From Stramenopiles sp. TOSAG23-2 (Eukaryota; Sar), in NCBI GenBank assembly GCA_900128395.1, contig LT649370.1:1-31481 (forward strand): a stretch of 31,481 nt of DNA. The letters are read 5' to 3'. Below, piece by piece: positions 10,301 through 20,970 of this stretch; position 1 is the stretch's first letter; each line of letters opens with the position of its first letter. Under the pieces are notes generated by a model that saw nothing but the letters and a program-made list of their open reading frames with translations, made no database searches and was not told where the DNA came from. The position numbers were made by a program, and so were the translations under genes.

Positions 10301-10531
10301 AAGTCTAGAATGATGCAAATGTGGAAGCCTATACGACTAGAGTTGCGTAGATTAGATCCTAAACGTAAAGGATTTATCTCTGGCCGTAAGTTTCGCGAAA
10401 TATTAGCAAGATATTCAATTTCGATGACTGAAAATGAATTCTTTTCTATTTTAGAAGTTTTTGAGAAAAAACCACGTACCTCAGGGCAAAAGATCAATTA
10501 TGATTTGTTCATTAAAGAATGTATTGCATAA
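7352..10531 (+). CDS. Multi-EF-hand protein with repeated paired modules
   Basis: This 1059-residue soluble protein is built from repeated modules. Each module has a lead-in like 'LEEILRxKIxxKTKxGG', then a canonical EF-hand, then a second hand, then 'HLLPDDF'. Three close copies are visible. Loop starts are D97, D230 and D370 (DTNKDGVIDFDE type) with partners at 133, 266 and 406 (DK-type loops ending in YYE). A fourth, more divergent module has loop DDDGSGDITFEE at 503-514. Basic, weakly EF-hand-like stretches continue at about 620-690, 740-790 and 985-1059. The first hands keep Asp/Asn/Asp and the terminal Glu or Asp-Glu, so they should bind calcium. The partner loops are less canonical, with Gly, Asn or His in the middle. 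There is no kinase, membrane or signal segment. The role is probably a calcium-responsive scaffold, perhaps cytoskeletal; this is inference. Confidence 0.9.
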   Translation: MPSEEKKLERTLLFKDFSKHVMPVDFVNRTGYGGVPGYTKPPDVKQRRRARDLSQTNMRKAAGHKTFEQLEEILRSKIMEKTKSGGLVLFRMFRKFDTNKDGVIDFDEFDVGMRKWNMNLEREELKQLFDRYDKTGKGHISYYEFIRHLLPDDFVSLEDMKGLGGLPGQSKFDRSKAILERAAKRAEQKAKIAHLGLGTHSDIEAMLRSKINGKTKAGGSMLFRTFRKFDVNKDGVIDFMEFKNIMNKWNLNLDDNTLRELFKRYDKNGNNHIKYYEFLQHLLPSDFPDEKSFMESMANDGRSSPIPSSPFTQGAKSAYEVANLRRLHNSSSGMKGLDSFAHLEEILREKINGKTKAGGASLFRTFRKFDTNKDGVIDFDEFKTIMHKWNLNMDDQTLWKMFHRYDKEKNGHIKYYEFIKHLLPDDFISKEKLVKMGGMPGGTEDRNQRKIAQRKAASRVARSAMISSQTISLDALEDILQQKIMQKTKGGPRELYLAFQKFDDDGSGDITFEEFNRVVRYHFNLELSSVRMRQLYERFMPKLKGRGGGRNALSATDIANLPIKATIVSRNDKNSMESSRKKQLTNSTKHRRIAEHTVGKQIIKLVKKKYSQMLKNLNEVSRHSTGLVTRAELRFVICQMGVNCNDSDCLEIARLADCNRRGSVEYKVLLDILNMQINNLHKNKSTEFKRPGSAKYLALNSSRRLRQSQSNDSMASTLHSTLHAPPAKELEDIRKKLNKSWKQILGRLKGQDTRRKGVLSPNTFRKVLTRFHIYLSDHMMRHFKSLFASKKSKRKGISYTKFIKYFTVEYGNTTFKRPVKYVPRRVSMSRGKSMPILSSSRKQQNVSKVKKRLVQKIERQVKQLTTTNPNPFGDRVKLASSQGRRSLHTTDMKKNNSLRSLKNVITPINNNSTLNSTLQSSLDVVSTARSGRSNNLDTSSVMSTSRSFQAYPSMVVQADALFDPSSSFRLKHTDQSKAVCQKLKSRMMQMWKPIRLELRRLDPKRKGFISGRKFREILARYSISMTENEFFSILEVFEKKPRTSGQKINYDLFIKECIA

Positions 10532-11200
10532 AATTTTTTTTAAATTAAATATATATAAAAAAATATATTAAATTTTATTTTTAACGTGCACCTCAGTAAT
10601 TTTTTGAGCGTGGTGTGCATGTGTGTGTAATTTTATCATGTAAATATATTTTTCAATAAAATTAAAAAAACATCTCGTATACATACTGAAAAGTTTTTAT
10701 CACATATACGAGAGTATATGTACGTTCGTACTGATATAATATTTTTATACGAATATGATATACGATATTTTACAATAAAGCACTCTGGTATCATATACGA
10801 AGTATTATTATGCGTAAATTAAATTACGAAGATTATATATATATATCAGATTGATTAAAGAATGTGATTTACAACTTTATGAAGGAGGACCTCTTTCATT
10901 TAGCTCTGAATCACAGACAGAGGAAACATCTTTTGAATACTAAATAATTTTTACTAAAATTTATAAATCATTTTTGATTTGAGATGTTAATAAACGGGAG
11001 TAAAAGAATTTTATATAACATATGAGTAAGAGAAAAACACATATATATATATATATTTCTGGTAATTCCATACATATATATATACAATATGAGTAAATAA
11101 AATCTTTAAATTATAAATAAGAGAATTTTTTATATCATAATGATAAATTTTACACACACACATATATTTTTGTAATATTTCTCTTTTCTCTCTTCTTGTA
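10532..11200. other. Convergent AT-rich spacer with a nested hairpin
   Basis: The 3' ends of the EF-hand gene (+) and adenylosuccinate lyase (-) face each other here. Bases 10680-10830 are rich in TACG/CGTA motifs such as atatacgagagtatatgtacg. At 10863-10915 a nested hairpin stands out: outer arms tgtgatt/aatcaca, inner 9 bp stem atgaaggag/ctctttcat with one G-U pair. (TA)n and acacaca tracts lie at 11035-11170. No ORF here looks coding. Confidence 0.5.
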
Positions 11201-13539
<2,339 letters not shown>

Positions 13540-15618
13540 TCACTTATTTTTCTTTAATATTAAACAAACACCTTCATCATCATTACTATCCTCCTCCTCA
13601 TCGTCTTCACCAGGACGTTTTACTTTTCTTTTCTTTTTATTATACCAAGTACTTTGCGAATACAAACAGGTACATAATGGCATGCAAAATAAAATTATTA
13701 CAGAAAAGAATTTCAAAATATCTTTTAAATTAATATCAAAATGGGATGCTCCAATGATATAAGGTTTCCAACAATCGATTCCGATACATTCAAAATTTGT
13801 ACAATCATCTTGTATCTTCATCATTGTGATCATACCTTGTCCCGAATGTGTTCCGATATGGCAATGCAATATAACACGCCCTGTAATACCATTCATAGAT
13901 GGATAACGAATACGTAATTTCCTGTTTATTGGCATAGGAAATGTATCACGCCAATTACCGTTATCCAAAAATTTATTTAATTTTGACATTGCTTCTGGTC
14001 CATCTCGTTCATCTGTTTTTCGTAGCAAACTGCTACCTTCATTGGCATCGATTGTTTGAAAATGATTTACATGTATGTGAAAGGGATGTGTTCCTAAACT
14101 TGCTTTGAATTTTAATGGCCATGTAAATCCATGGTATGTATTGTCTAAAACTAAATCTTCAATACTACCAACTTTCATACAATGCCTAGGTTTAATTTCT
14201 TTTTCTTTTGACCATAAACCACCATTTATACCAAATTGGCTAACTCCTTTTGTTGCATCTTTACGTTTATCTGGGTTTCTTTTCAGTCCAATGTTTGAAA
14301 ATCCAAGCTCGTACGTACCAGCTATTTCAGATTTGTCTACTTTTGTTAAATCTTTTTGTAAAAATCTTGGAAGTGATGGTAATGTTGTTGGCATTTTCAT
14401 TGGGGTTGATCCAATTGGCGCTTCCTTCATATCAAGTGTTAAAAGATCTTGAAATACCCTTTCCTCCGGATCTTTTCCTAAATATACATCGTTATCTTCA
14501 TTTTGTGCACTTTTAAATGTTTTTGTACCTGTAGTGCTGCAACGAAATAAAAAATCAACTCTCGTAGCAGGATATAAAATTAACTCTTGTAAAATTTGTA
14601 TTCCTGTACGTCGATATACACCATCATATGCAAGCACATGGAATTCACAACCACCTTCTTCAATTGTTATTTCCATTATACCAGTATTTCCAGCATTTAC
14701 CATTTTAAAACGTCGTATTTCATTCACATGCATATCTTTCGCTTTTGGTACAAATTGACCATTTGTTAACATAAATAAATTATATTCTGGATCATTCAAG
14801 TTCGTTCTATTATCATCCCAAATAACTTTTAGATTATCACGTGCGAAATGTTTCAATACATAGTTTGATCTCCATGGCGTCAATGTCTGCTTCATTGTTT
14901 GTAAAATAATAATTTGAAAAATTAATACGGTTTCTTCGATAATCGCAAGCTCAAGTGGTACATTTTCTGGATCATCTTTAATTAATATAATACCAGCCAT
15001 GCCTCCACCTTTTTGTATTGCGGCACTTCCATGAGCATGAGGATGATACCAATACATCCCAGCAGGATGATTCTCCATAATGTTATACGTATACGTGTAT
15101 ACTTCTTTTGGTTTTGTTTCTCTTAAAATATTATCAGCATGACCTTCTGGGGATACCATAAACCCATGCGTATGAAGATTGGTTGAATTAGGTTCTGCAG
15201 GAACATTAAATAACGGTTCTTGAGGTGGTTCGTTGTTAATATCTTCCAACGTATTATTAAGTGTAATTTTCAAAATATCTCCAGAAGAGATTACTAATGT
15301 TGGTCCTGGTATCTTACCTTCATACGTTCTCGTGTGAAATGTTAATGGCCCAGCTTTATATACCATTGGTTCAACATTTAACGTTGTATCCAATAAACCA
15401 TTTGATGCATACCTAAATTCAGGTTCTTGTAATGGCATTCCACGTTTTCTGTTGCCATCATTTTTTTTCAAATGCATTTCAGTACCAATTCCAACAATTA
15501 CCGGTCCAAAGGTTTGTATTCCCACTAAATCAAAAATTAATGTAACTCCAAATAAACATACGAGCCATATCGGTATCAAAAATAATATAGCTACCACGCA
15601 CAATTTATTGTATTTCAT
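13540..15618 (-). CDS. Membrane-anchored multicopper oxidase
   Basis: The 692-residue protein has all four copper-binding motifs of the laccase/ferroxidase superfamily: HTHG at 149-152, WYHPHAHG at 190-197, HPFHIH at 511-516 and HCHIGTHSGQGM at 585-596. The Cys and Met of the last motif indicate a type 1 site with a Met axial ligand. A hydrophobic segment at about 7-30 is a signal anchor, and a second one at about 634-653 precedes a Lys-rich then acidic tail (KKKRKVKRPGEDDEEED). The oxidase domain should therefore face outside or a vesicle lumen, with the tail in the cytosol. By family it oxidises a substrate (Fe2+, phenols or similar) and reduces O2 to water. An Fet3-like role in iron uptake is possible, but no permease is seen nearby. 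It ends at TGA near 13540. Confidence 0.92.
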   Translation of the reverse strand: MKYNKLCVVAILFLIPIWLVCLFGVTLIFDLVGIQTFGPVIVGIGTEMHLKKNDGNRKRGMPLQEPEFRYASNGLLDTTLNVEPMVYKAGPLTFHTRTYEGKIPGPTLVISSGDILKITLNNTLEDINNEPPQEPLFNVPAEPNSTNLHTHGFMVSPEGHADNILRETKPKEVYTYTYNIMENHPAGMYWYHPHAHGSAAIQKGGGMAGIILIKDDPENVPLELAIIEETVLIFQIIILQTMKQTLTPWRSNYVLKHFARDNLKVIWDDNRTNLNDPEYNLFMLTNGQFVPKAKDMHVNEIRRFKMVNAGNTGIMEITIEEGGCEFHVLAYDGVYRRTGIQILQELILYPATRVDFLFRCSTTGTKTFKSAQNEDNDVYLGKDPEERVFQDLLTLDMKEAPIGSTPMKMPTTLPSLPRFLQKDLTKVDKSEIAGTYELGFSNIGLKRNPDKRKDATKGVSQFGINGGLWSKEKEIKPRHCMKVGSIEDLVLDNTYHGFTWPLKFKASLGTHPFHIHVNHFQTIDANEGSSLLRKTDERDGPEAMSKLNKFLDNGNWRDTFPMPINRKLRIRYPSMNGITGRVILHCHIGTHSGQGMITMMKIQDDCTNFECIGIDCWKPYIIGASHFDINLKDILKFFSVIILFCMPLCTCLYSQSTWYNKKKRKVKRPGEDDEEEDSNDDEGVCLILKKNK

Positions 15619-16198
15619 CGTATAATACTCCCTTCAATCAATATACATACATATTATCTACATACACAATCAATATACTCCCTTCAAACCCATCTGTCCT
15701 ATGAATTTATACTTATATCTATTATCATATTTTTTTTTCGTGTTAGACAAAAAACAACATACAGTATTATACCTGGTAAGGTTGCATAAGAATAATAAAC
15801 AACAACAAACAACAATGGCAACAACTGAATGCAGGAGGAAGAATGAAAAAAAACCAAAACCAACAACAACAAAAACACAAGAGAAAAAAAAAGAAAAAAC
15901 CACCTTAACCTATCATTAAAATACCATTACCGTATTAATAGTGGTATTGCCATACTAAGATCGAAAGAAATCTGAACGTCGTCGTTCCTTCGTTCTTATA
16001 AAAAAAGAGGGCATCTAAGATATGAATCTAGTAAACTTGTAAACTTTGTGTGTAGATAACATATATATATATATCGTGTGGATTGAAAGAAAATAATATA
16101 CATTGTATAATTTACAATAGTTCAAGACATTCAAGTATTTTGTTTTTGTTTCTCTCTCTCTCTCTCTCTGTTGATATATATATATATTATATATAAAA
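15619..16198. promoter_or_regulatory. Divergent spacer (oxidase / secreted YkuD-like protein)
   Basis: This gap holds both promoters. The strings cctggtaaggttg (about 15772-15784) and accttaacct (about 15902-15911) are near-inverted relatives of the caggttaaggta motif found elsewhere. A (TC)n tract at 16151-16169 and (TA)n at about 16175-16195 directly precede the ATG at 16199. The reading frames here are Gln/Thr/Lys or Phe-rich by base composition and are not convincing. Confidence 0.45.
16151..16169. repeat. (TC)n microsatellite in the leader of the secreted protein gene
   Basis: A pure TC dinucleotide run ends about 30 bases before the ATG at 16199. Similar TC or AG runs occur at 18133-18151, 18806-18827 and 22573-22592, next to gene ends. 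Confidence 0.9.
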
Positions 16199-17656
16199 AT
16201 GAATAATAGCAAAATCATAGTATTATTAACTGTATTATGTCTCTTATATACGTCAGAAGCTACTTCTTCTTTGTTGCGAGAAAGAGCACCACCTGCTGAT
16301 GGAAGACCACAACGATATGGTAAAACGATATGGAAAAACTCGCAAGTTACTGGTTTTATGTGGACAGATAAGAAACCATATAAATATGGCATTTTAAATT
16401 TTGAAGATGGATTATGTGCTGAAAAAGTACCTGTTGACTCTGTGAAAGAAACAGATACAAAACCTCTTGTTATCAAAGCTATGGAGAAGAAAGGATATCA
16501 AATCAATGAGAAAAGTGGCGACGTAAATGTCATTGGCGTGCGATTAACAGACCCATTAGGGGTCTGTCAAGGTAGCAAGACGAATAAATGCTGGAAAACT
16601 GTTTTTACAAATCGATTCCAAGATAAAATGCATATTATTTGGAAATGTGATAATGGAAAGTGGAGACATTATCAAACCGATTTTACCACCCTGCCAGGTT
16701 GGGATTTGGATAAGAAAGGTGGTTCGTTATCGAGTGTTATGGCACCAGGTCAATATACGAATTCGTATTGTTTAGGTGATCATAAAGGTACGCCTGCAAT
16801 GAGACAATGCGCAAGAGTGAAGCAATGGTTATTGCAACGCCACGGTGTGAAAGGTACTGCAAGTGTTGTTTACAAGTTGCAAAATACAAAACCAAGTGTA
16901 AAGCCACATTCATTAAATTTTCATGGAACTATCAATGGACGTAGCAAACCGAAGCAAAATAAGGGTAAATTTCCATTTACAAAATTAGTAAATAGTTGGA
17001 GTCATGGATGCCAAGTAACATTTGGAAGTATCTTTCGTGACGAAGTATTGCCACTTATTGGAACTTCAATGAATGACGAGAAATTAGCTGATGTACATTT
17101 AGTAAACCCAAAAACGAGTACATGTGTGAAACACAGAGCGGATTGTAAGAAATGTACTACATATACTTTATTAAATCTTGCTGATGTGAAGGAGGCAGAA
17201 AACGAGAAAGGAAACGATGATGAAAAAGAAGAGGTAGTTACGGAGGAAAAGAAGGAAGATGTAGAAGAGGAAAAATCAGGAGATGATGAAGAAAAAGAAA
17301 AAAAAGATGATGGATATAATGAAAATACAAATACAAGAAATTCAATGTGTGAAGATTCAGTAAATGCTGATATCAATAGTGCGATTTTTACACTATGTTC
17401 AACGAAACAAAAATTTTGTGAACCACGTAAGAATAAACGCGATTCTTTAATCGATTGGGTATACTGTTTAAGTTCTGGCGATAGGAAAGCAGCTGCTATG
17501 AAATCGTTGAAAGATAGTGATGATGAATTACCTTCACCATGTAAAATTGAAAAAGGCAAATCGTATTCATTTACTACTGAAGTTCGTCATTACAAAAAAA
17601 TTGCAAACGATCCAGCTGTTAGATGTCTTTTAACGAAAGGTTTCAAAGGGAAATAA
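16199..17656 (+). CDS. Secreted protein with an L,D-transpeptidase (YkuD)-like HG...SHGC motif
   Basis: This 485-residue protein starts with a clear signal peptide (MNNSKIIVLLTVLCLLYTSEA). In the middle, NVIGVRLTDP (about 110-119), an MAPGQYTNSYCLGDHKGTPAM stretch (about 181-201), LNFHGTING (239-247) and VNSWSHGCQV (264-273) follow one another. H242-G243 and S268-H269-G270-C271 correspond to the His and nucleophile Cys signature of YkuD-type L,D-transpeptidases. The order GQY...LGxHKG...HxxxxxxS...WSxGCQV also resembles a domain I recall from phages and Bacteroidetes. A Glu/Lys-rich acidic linker at about 330-372 leads to a Cys-containing C-terminal domain. Many cysteines suggest disulfides and an extracellular location. 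Enzyme activity and substrate are not proven; peptidoglycan crosslinks of bacteria would be the family-typical substrate. Bacterial or phage origin is plausible. Confidence 0.75.
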   Translation: MNNSKIIVLLTVLCLLYTSEATSSLLRERAPPADGRPQRYGKTIWKNSQVTGFMWTDKKPYKYGILNFEDGLCAEKVPVDSVKETDTKPLVIKAMEKKGYQINEKSGDVNVIGVRLTDPLGVCQGSKTNKCWKTVFTNRFQDKMHIIWKCDNGKWRHYQTDFTTLPGWDLDKKGGSLSSVMAPGQYTNSYCLGDHKGTPAMRQCARVKQWLLQRHGVKGTASVVYKLQNTKPSVKPHSLNFHGTINGRSKPKQNKGKFPFTKLVNSWSHGCQVTFGSIFRDEVLPLIGTSMNDEKLADVHLVNPKTSTCVKHRADCKKCTTYTLLNLADVKEAENEKGNDDEKEEVVTEEKKEDVEEEKSGDDEEKEKKDDGYNENTNTRNSMCEDSVNADINSAIFTLCSTKQKFCEPRKNKRDSLIDWVYCLSSGDRKAAAMKSLKDSDDELPSPCKIEKGKSYSFTTEVRHYKKIANDPAVRCLLTKGFKGK

Positions 17657-18636
17657 AATAATATTTCTCGCAGCACTCTCCCTCTTGAATTAATCTCATA
17701 TAATGCACCGCTTTAAAAAAAATTTTTTTATAAAATTTTTTTATTAAAAGTGACCTGGTGTGTGTGTGAGGTATGATTATATATTATATATAATACATGA
17801 GTAAAAAACAACAGGTGTAGCACAAAGTGAGAGTGTGTTGATTACGAACGTATTTTTTTTAATTTTTAATATAAAAAGTAATTTATTAAAACATTAAATA
17901 TGTCATAAAAATTATCATTATTATATTTACAATATCATATTAAAAAAGTGTCTTAGTCTCCTCTGTGAAATTGGAAAAAATAGTTTTTTGTACACTGCAT
18001 ATACGATTCGTATATATATTTATAATGTTGAGGTTGGAATATTAAAAAGTACTCGTATGATACTTCGTACGTCAGTATGATACAACATACATTATGATAT
18101 TACGAGAGTGTAAAATGCATTTTAGTAAATGATCTCTCTCTCTCTCTCTCTATAATTTTTCATATTTTTAATGTATACGTATATCATACCTTTTATACCG
18201 GTACACAAAATGTGTCACATCATTAATGCGTGCATGATTGCACCGATTAATATAATACACCGAATATGATATAAATACTGTATATAAATATGCGTTTATT
18301 TTCTTGCTTTTTTATAAAAACTGTTCTATGATATTACATGTACAAAAATTTAAAACATTCACACTCTAACACCCACATCCAACATTTAAATATGTAAACA
18401 AATTCAAATTCCAGACACATAATTTTTTAACATTTTTGTAATATTAAATAATATATACCATTATCAAACTTATTACATTGGTGTACGATATAAACATATA
18501 GCAGTTTTTCCAACATAAAAGAAGATAAACGTCTTTGCTAAATGACTACAATAACAACGAAAATTAGTTCCTACAATGGGGTAGCTTCCCATTCTCCTAT
18601 GTTCATTGTATTTTGAATTACAAAGATGAAAGTTAC
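17657..18636. other. Long AT-rich 3' region without a clear gene
   Basis: About 980 bases hold TACG/CGTA-rich DNA at 18000-18110 (cttcgtacgtcagtatg), a (TC)n run at 18133-18151, a gtacac/accggtac patch near 18195-18215, and several TTTTTTT or TAAAA tracts suited to 3' end formation. No coding frame or RNA gene is evident. Confidence 0.5.
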
Positions 18637-18807
18637 ATGATGGATACAGAATCAAATCAAATTTTTGAAATACCAGAAGAAGATACGGAAGAACCAGAAA
18701 TGATTGGTACATATAATCTAGAAACACAAATGTTAAAAAAATCTGATGGTACGGAAGATAATTGGTATGGGGCAACTTTATTTAAAATGGATTGGGAAAC
18801 AAATTGA
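18637..18807 (+). CDS. Small acidic protein (hypothetical, possibly the 3' part of a larger gene)
   Basis: The first ATG in this frame is at 18637, giving 56 residues ending at TGA. The frame extends back without a start to a TAG at 18565, so a first exon or a frameshifted 5' part is possible. The peptide is acidic (IPEEDTEEPEMIGTYNLE) and ends DNWYGATLFKMDWETN, with Trp, Tyr and Met use that looks coding rather than random AT sequence. An AG-rich run follows the stop at once. I do not recognise it. Confidence 0.4.
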   Translation: MMDTESNQIFEIPEEDTEEPEMIGTYNLETQMLKKSDGTEDNWYGATLFKMDWETN

Positions 18808-18953
18808 GAGAGGAGAGAGAGAGAGCCGGGGAGATATTCAAAAAAGTGTGGTGTGTTTTTAAAGAAAGTTAGATTAATATTTAAAAATATATTATACGGA
18901 GGGTACGTCGTACGTATATTTTTAAATATAATTTTTTCGTATATTATATTTTT

Positions 18954-20183
18954 CTACATAATAATATTATCATACACTAATTTTGCTGACAATGCATCTA
19001 AACCTAATTTCTCCATCAAATCATTTTTATTTTTGTACATAGATGGCATCGTAAATTTGGCCCAGGTTGGTAAAGTTGCACTAAATTGCCATGGTTTATT
19101 ATTATTGTTGTTATTGTCATTTTCAAACATTCCATTATTACCACCATAGATCCATGCATGTAAATAAATTGGACGTGTACAACAATTTCCCCATGGACCT
19201 TCAACATAATCATCTTTATTATTATTATTTTTCCTCGATTTACAAGCTTGAATATGCATTTCTATTTCCGACATATCAACACCTTTTTCATTTTTATATT
19301 TTTCATATGCATGCAATAACATTTTTAACAATTTTCCATCATCATCATCTCGATATGGATCTTCATATTTTAATTTATTATCACCACCATGCAAAGGATC
19401 ATTAGCAATAGGATATCCAAGTTCTTTCAAATGTATACGGATCTGATGCTTTCGCCCAGTTTTAGGGAAACAAATGACCAAGCTTGAAGGCTCAACATCG
19501 TCACATTTATTTGCTTCTTTTACACGAAGAAAATATGTAATAGCTTCACTTAAGTGATTTCTACCATTTTTGATTTGTTTTTTACATTCAATTAATTGAT
19601 TTTCAGGAAATGATCCACATACTCGTGCCATATAAATTTTCGATACATCTCTTTCTTGAATCATCGCTTGTAGACGTGACGCTACTTTTTTCTCAGTTGT
19701 GCTCATAACAACACCTGTAGTGCATATATCTAAACGATGTGCTAATGAAAATCGACCATGTAAATCAAGTTGTTTCTTTATCGCACTACGTATATTGCTT
19801 TGCCCATATCCAACACATTTAATTGAATTGAGCGGCGCAGTTTTATTAATAACAATTAGATTATCATGATTATGTATTATTTCAATTTTATCAGCTGACA
19901 TTGGATGATCACAAATAACTCGTTTCATTCCCTTTTTCCCACCAATGTATGGATAAAAATATCGTAAACCAAATAGTTCAATGGGTTCCATTGATTTTCG
20001 TTGTTTTTCTTTCCATAGTTTTCTTTTTTTTCGTTTTTCAGCATTCCTTTTCATACGCTCATCTAAATTCATTTCGATATTTTTCGAACTTTTATTAATG
20101 GGATTTGATGAGGAGTTGGAAGAAGATGACAGCGACGTGTTTGGCACGGGTCTCTTTAATGATTGTTGTTCTTTCTTCATCAT
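18954..20183 (-). CDS. RluA-family pseudouridine synthase (Pus9/RPUSD2-like)
   Basis: This 409-residue protein has the RluA signature HRLDICTTG at 149-157 with the catalytic Asp at D152, and the later motif KTGRKHQIRIHLKELGYPI at 241-259 followed by NDPLHGG. It isomerises uridine to pseudouridine in RNA. A Lys/Arg-rich N-terminus (about 40-65) could bind RNA or direct it to the nucleus. The C-terminal PIYLHAWIYGG and WQFSATLPTWAKF recall the end of the Rib2/Pus8/Pus9/RPUSD2 group, whose members modify tRNA position 32 or mRNA sites. Two adjacent Met codons open the frame at 20183. A long Asn run near the C-terminus is low complexity. The precise target cannot be told. Confidence 0.9.
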   Translation of the reverse strand: MMKKEQQSLKRPVPNTSLSSSSNSSSNPINKSSKNIEMNLDERMKRNAEKRKKRKLWKEKQRKSMEPIELFGLRYFYPYIGGKKGMKRVICDHPMSADKIEIIHNHDNLIVINKTAPLNSIKCVGYGQSNIRSAIKKQLDLHGRFSLAHRLDICTTGVVMSTTEKKVASRLQAMIQERDVSKIYMARVCGSFPENQLIECKKQIKNGRNHLSEAITYFLRVKEANKCDDVEPSSLVICFPKTGRKHQIRIHLKELGYPIANDPLHGGDNKLKYEDPYRDDDDGKLLKMLLHAYEKYKNEKGVDMSEIEMHIQACKSRKNNNNKDDYVEGPWGNCCTRPIYLHAWIYGGNNGMFENDNNNNNNKPWQFSATLPTWAKFTMPSMYKNKNDLMEKLGLDALSAKLVYDNIIM

Positions 20184-20661
20184 TTTTATATTATTACGTG
20201 CCTATATGTATGAAGTTTCGTTGTGTTGGTATATGTATCTGTCTGTATTTAGACGACAATATTGATTCATATTTATTTCAATCAACTTGATTTTTGCATT
20301 CCAGCTTAAGCTGGCCTGGGCTGGCCCAGGGCTGGCCAGGCATTATTCTAATAAATAGCATTGCTTTTTAGCTTTCTCGAAATTTAGAGCTAGCATCAAC
20401 ATAGCACTGTCTAAATATTTTTTGTACCAGGATAAGGATAGCACTAAAATTAGAAAAGAGGCTCTGTCTCTGATGATATGTGGTGTTAATGATCGTTTCA
20501 TCATCATATACATTTGCAACATTTACAGGATTGTTGTTTAAAATGGACATATAATTCATAAAAAAATATTATATACAAATGGAGATAATATCATAAGGAA
20601 AACATTAGAATAGAAATATTAATAGACGGCGATAACGAGATATACTTCCTGCATTATAAAG
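20184..20661. promoter_or_regulatory. Divergent spacer with GC-rich palindrome cluster
   Basis: This gap separates the pseudouridine synthase start (-) and a small gene (+). It contains the GC-rich cluster at 20301-20341. A 63-codon minus-strand frame at 20368-20559 starts with ATG and reads with mixed composition (PVNVANVYDDETIINTTYHQ); it may be a relic, but I cannot support a gene. Confidence 0.45.
20301..20341. repeat. GC-rich cluster of palindromes (ccagcttaagctgg and cctgggc/gcccagg)
   Basis: A perfect 14 bp palindrome (20301-20314) is followed directly by a hairpin of 7 bp arms (20315-20321 and 20324-20330). Outer arms ctggcc/ggccag enclose the second hairpin. The GC content contrasts sharply with the AT-rich flanks. 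It belongs with the similar clusters at 2951-3012 and 24270-24365. Confidence 0.8.
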
Positions 20662-20970
20662 ATGTTTCGATCATCATCATCATCACGTGGAAATAGAAGC
20701 AGATCATCTTCACATGCAACTAATTATGGTTTAGATATTGAAGGCACTTCATTCGGTAGCGCTTTGTCTACTAAACCAAAACGCTCTGCGCCAACTATGG
20801 TCGAGCAATTAGAGAAGACATTAGCTATCAAGGAAGAATTTGAGTCGATTGAAATGCGCGTGAAGATATTGTTAGATGAGTTTGAAGAGTACGATTCAAT
20901 TGATATATATTCTGGTGATTTAGACAGAAGAATACCAATTGAAAAACGAGATAAGGCATATAGAGGTTAA
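20662..20970 (+). CDS. Small Ser/Arg-rich N-terminus, helical C-terminus protein (hypothetical)
   Basis: The ATG at 20662 opens 102 codons to TAA at 20968-20970. Residues 1-20 are Ser/Arg-rich (FRSSSSSRGNRSRSSSHA). Residues 46-76 (VEQLEKTLAIKEEFESIEMRV and onward) have heptad-like hydrophobics and are probably a coiled coil. The end is acidic, then basic. There is no signal peptide or membrane segment. Base and codon use look coding. I do not recognise a family. It lies 320 bases upstream of the PLP enzyme gene on the same strand. Confidence 0.6.
   Translation: MFRSSSSSRGNRSRSSSHATNYGLDIEGTSFGSALSTKPKRSAPTMVEQLEKTLAIKEEFESIEMRVKILLDEFEEYDSIDIYSGDLDRRIPIEKRDKAYRG

Noticed and set aside
10863-10915. 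Possible SECIS element because of ATGA near a stem
   Set aside because: The core AA and GA positions do not fit, and no gene nearby shows an in-frame TGA inside a conserved coding region.
17002-17559. 185-codon minus-strand Ser/Phe-rich frame
   Set aside because: It is antisense to the acidic linker and C-terminus of the secreted YkuD-like protein and has only composition-driven residues.
20368-20559. 63-codon minus-strand ORF
   Set aside because: Short, no homology recognised, next to a palindrome cluster; may be a relic, but the evidence is too thin to call a gene.
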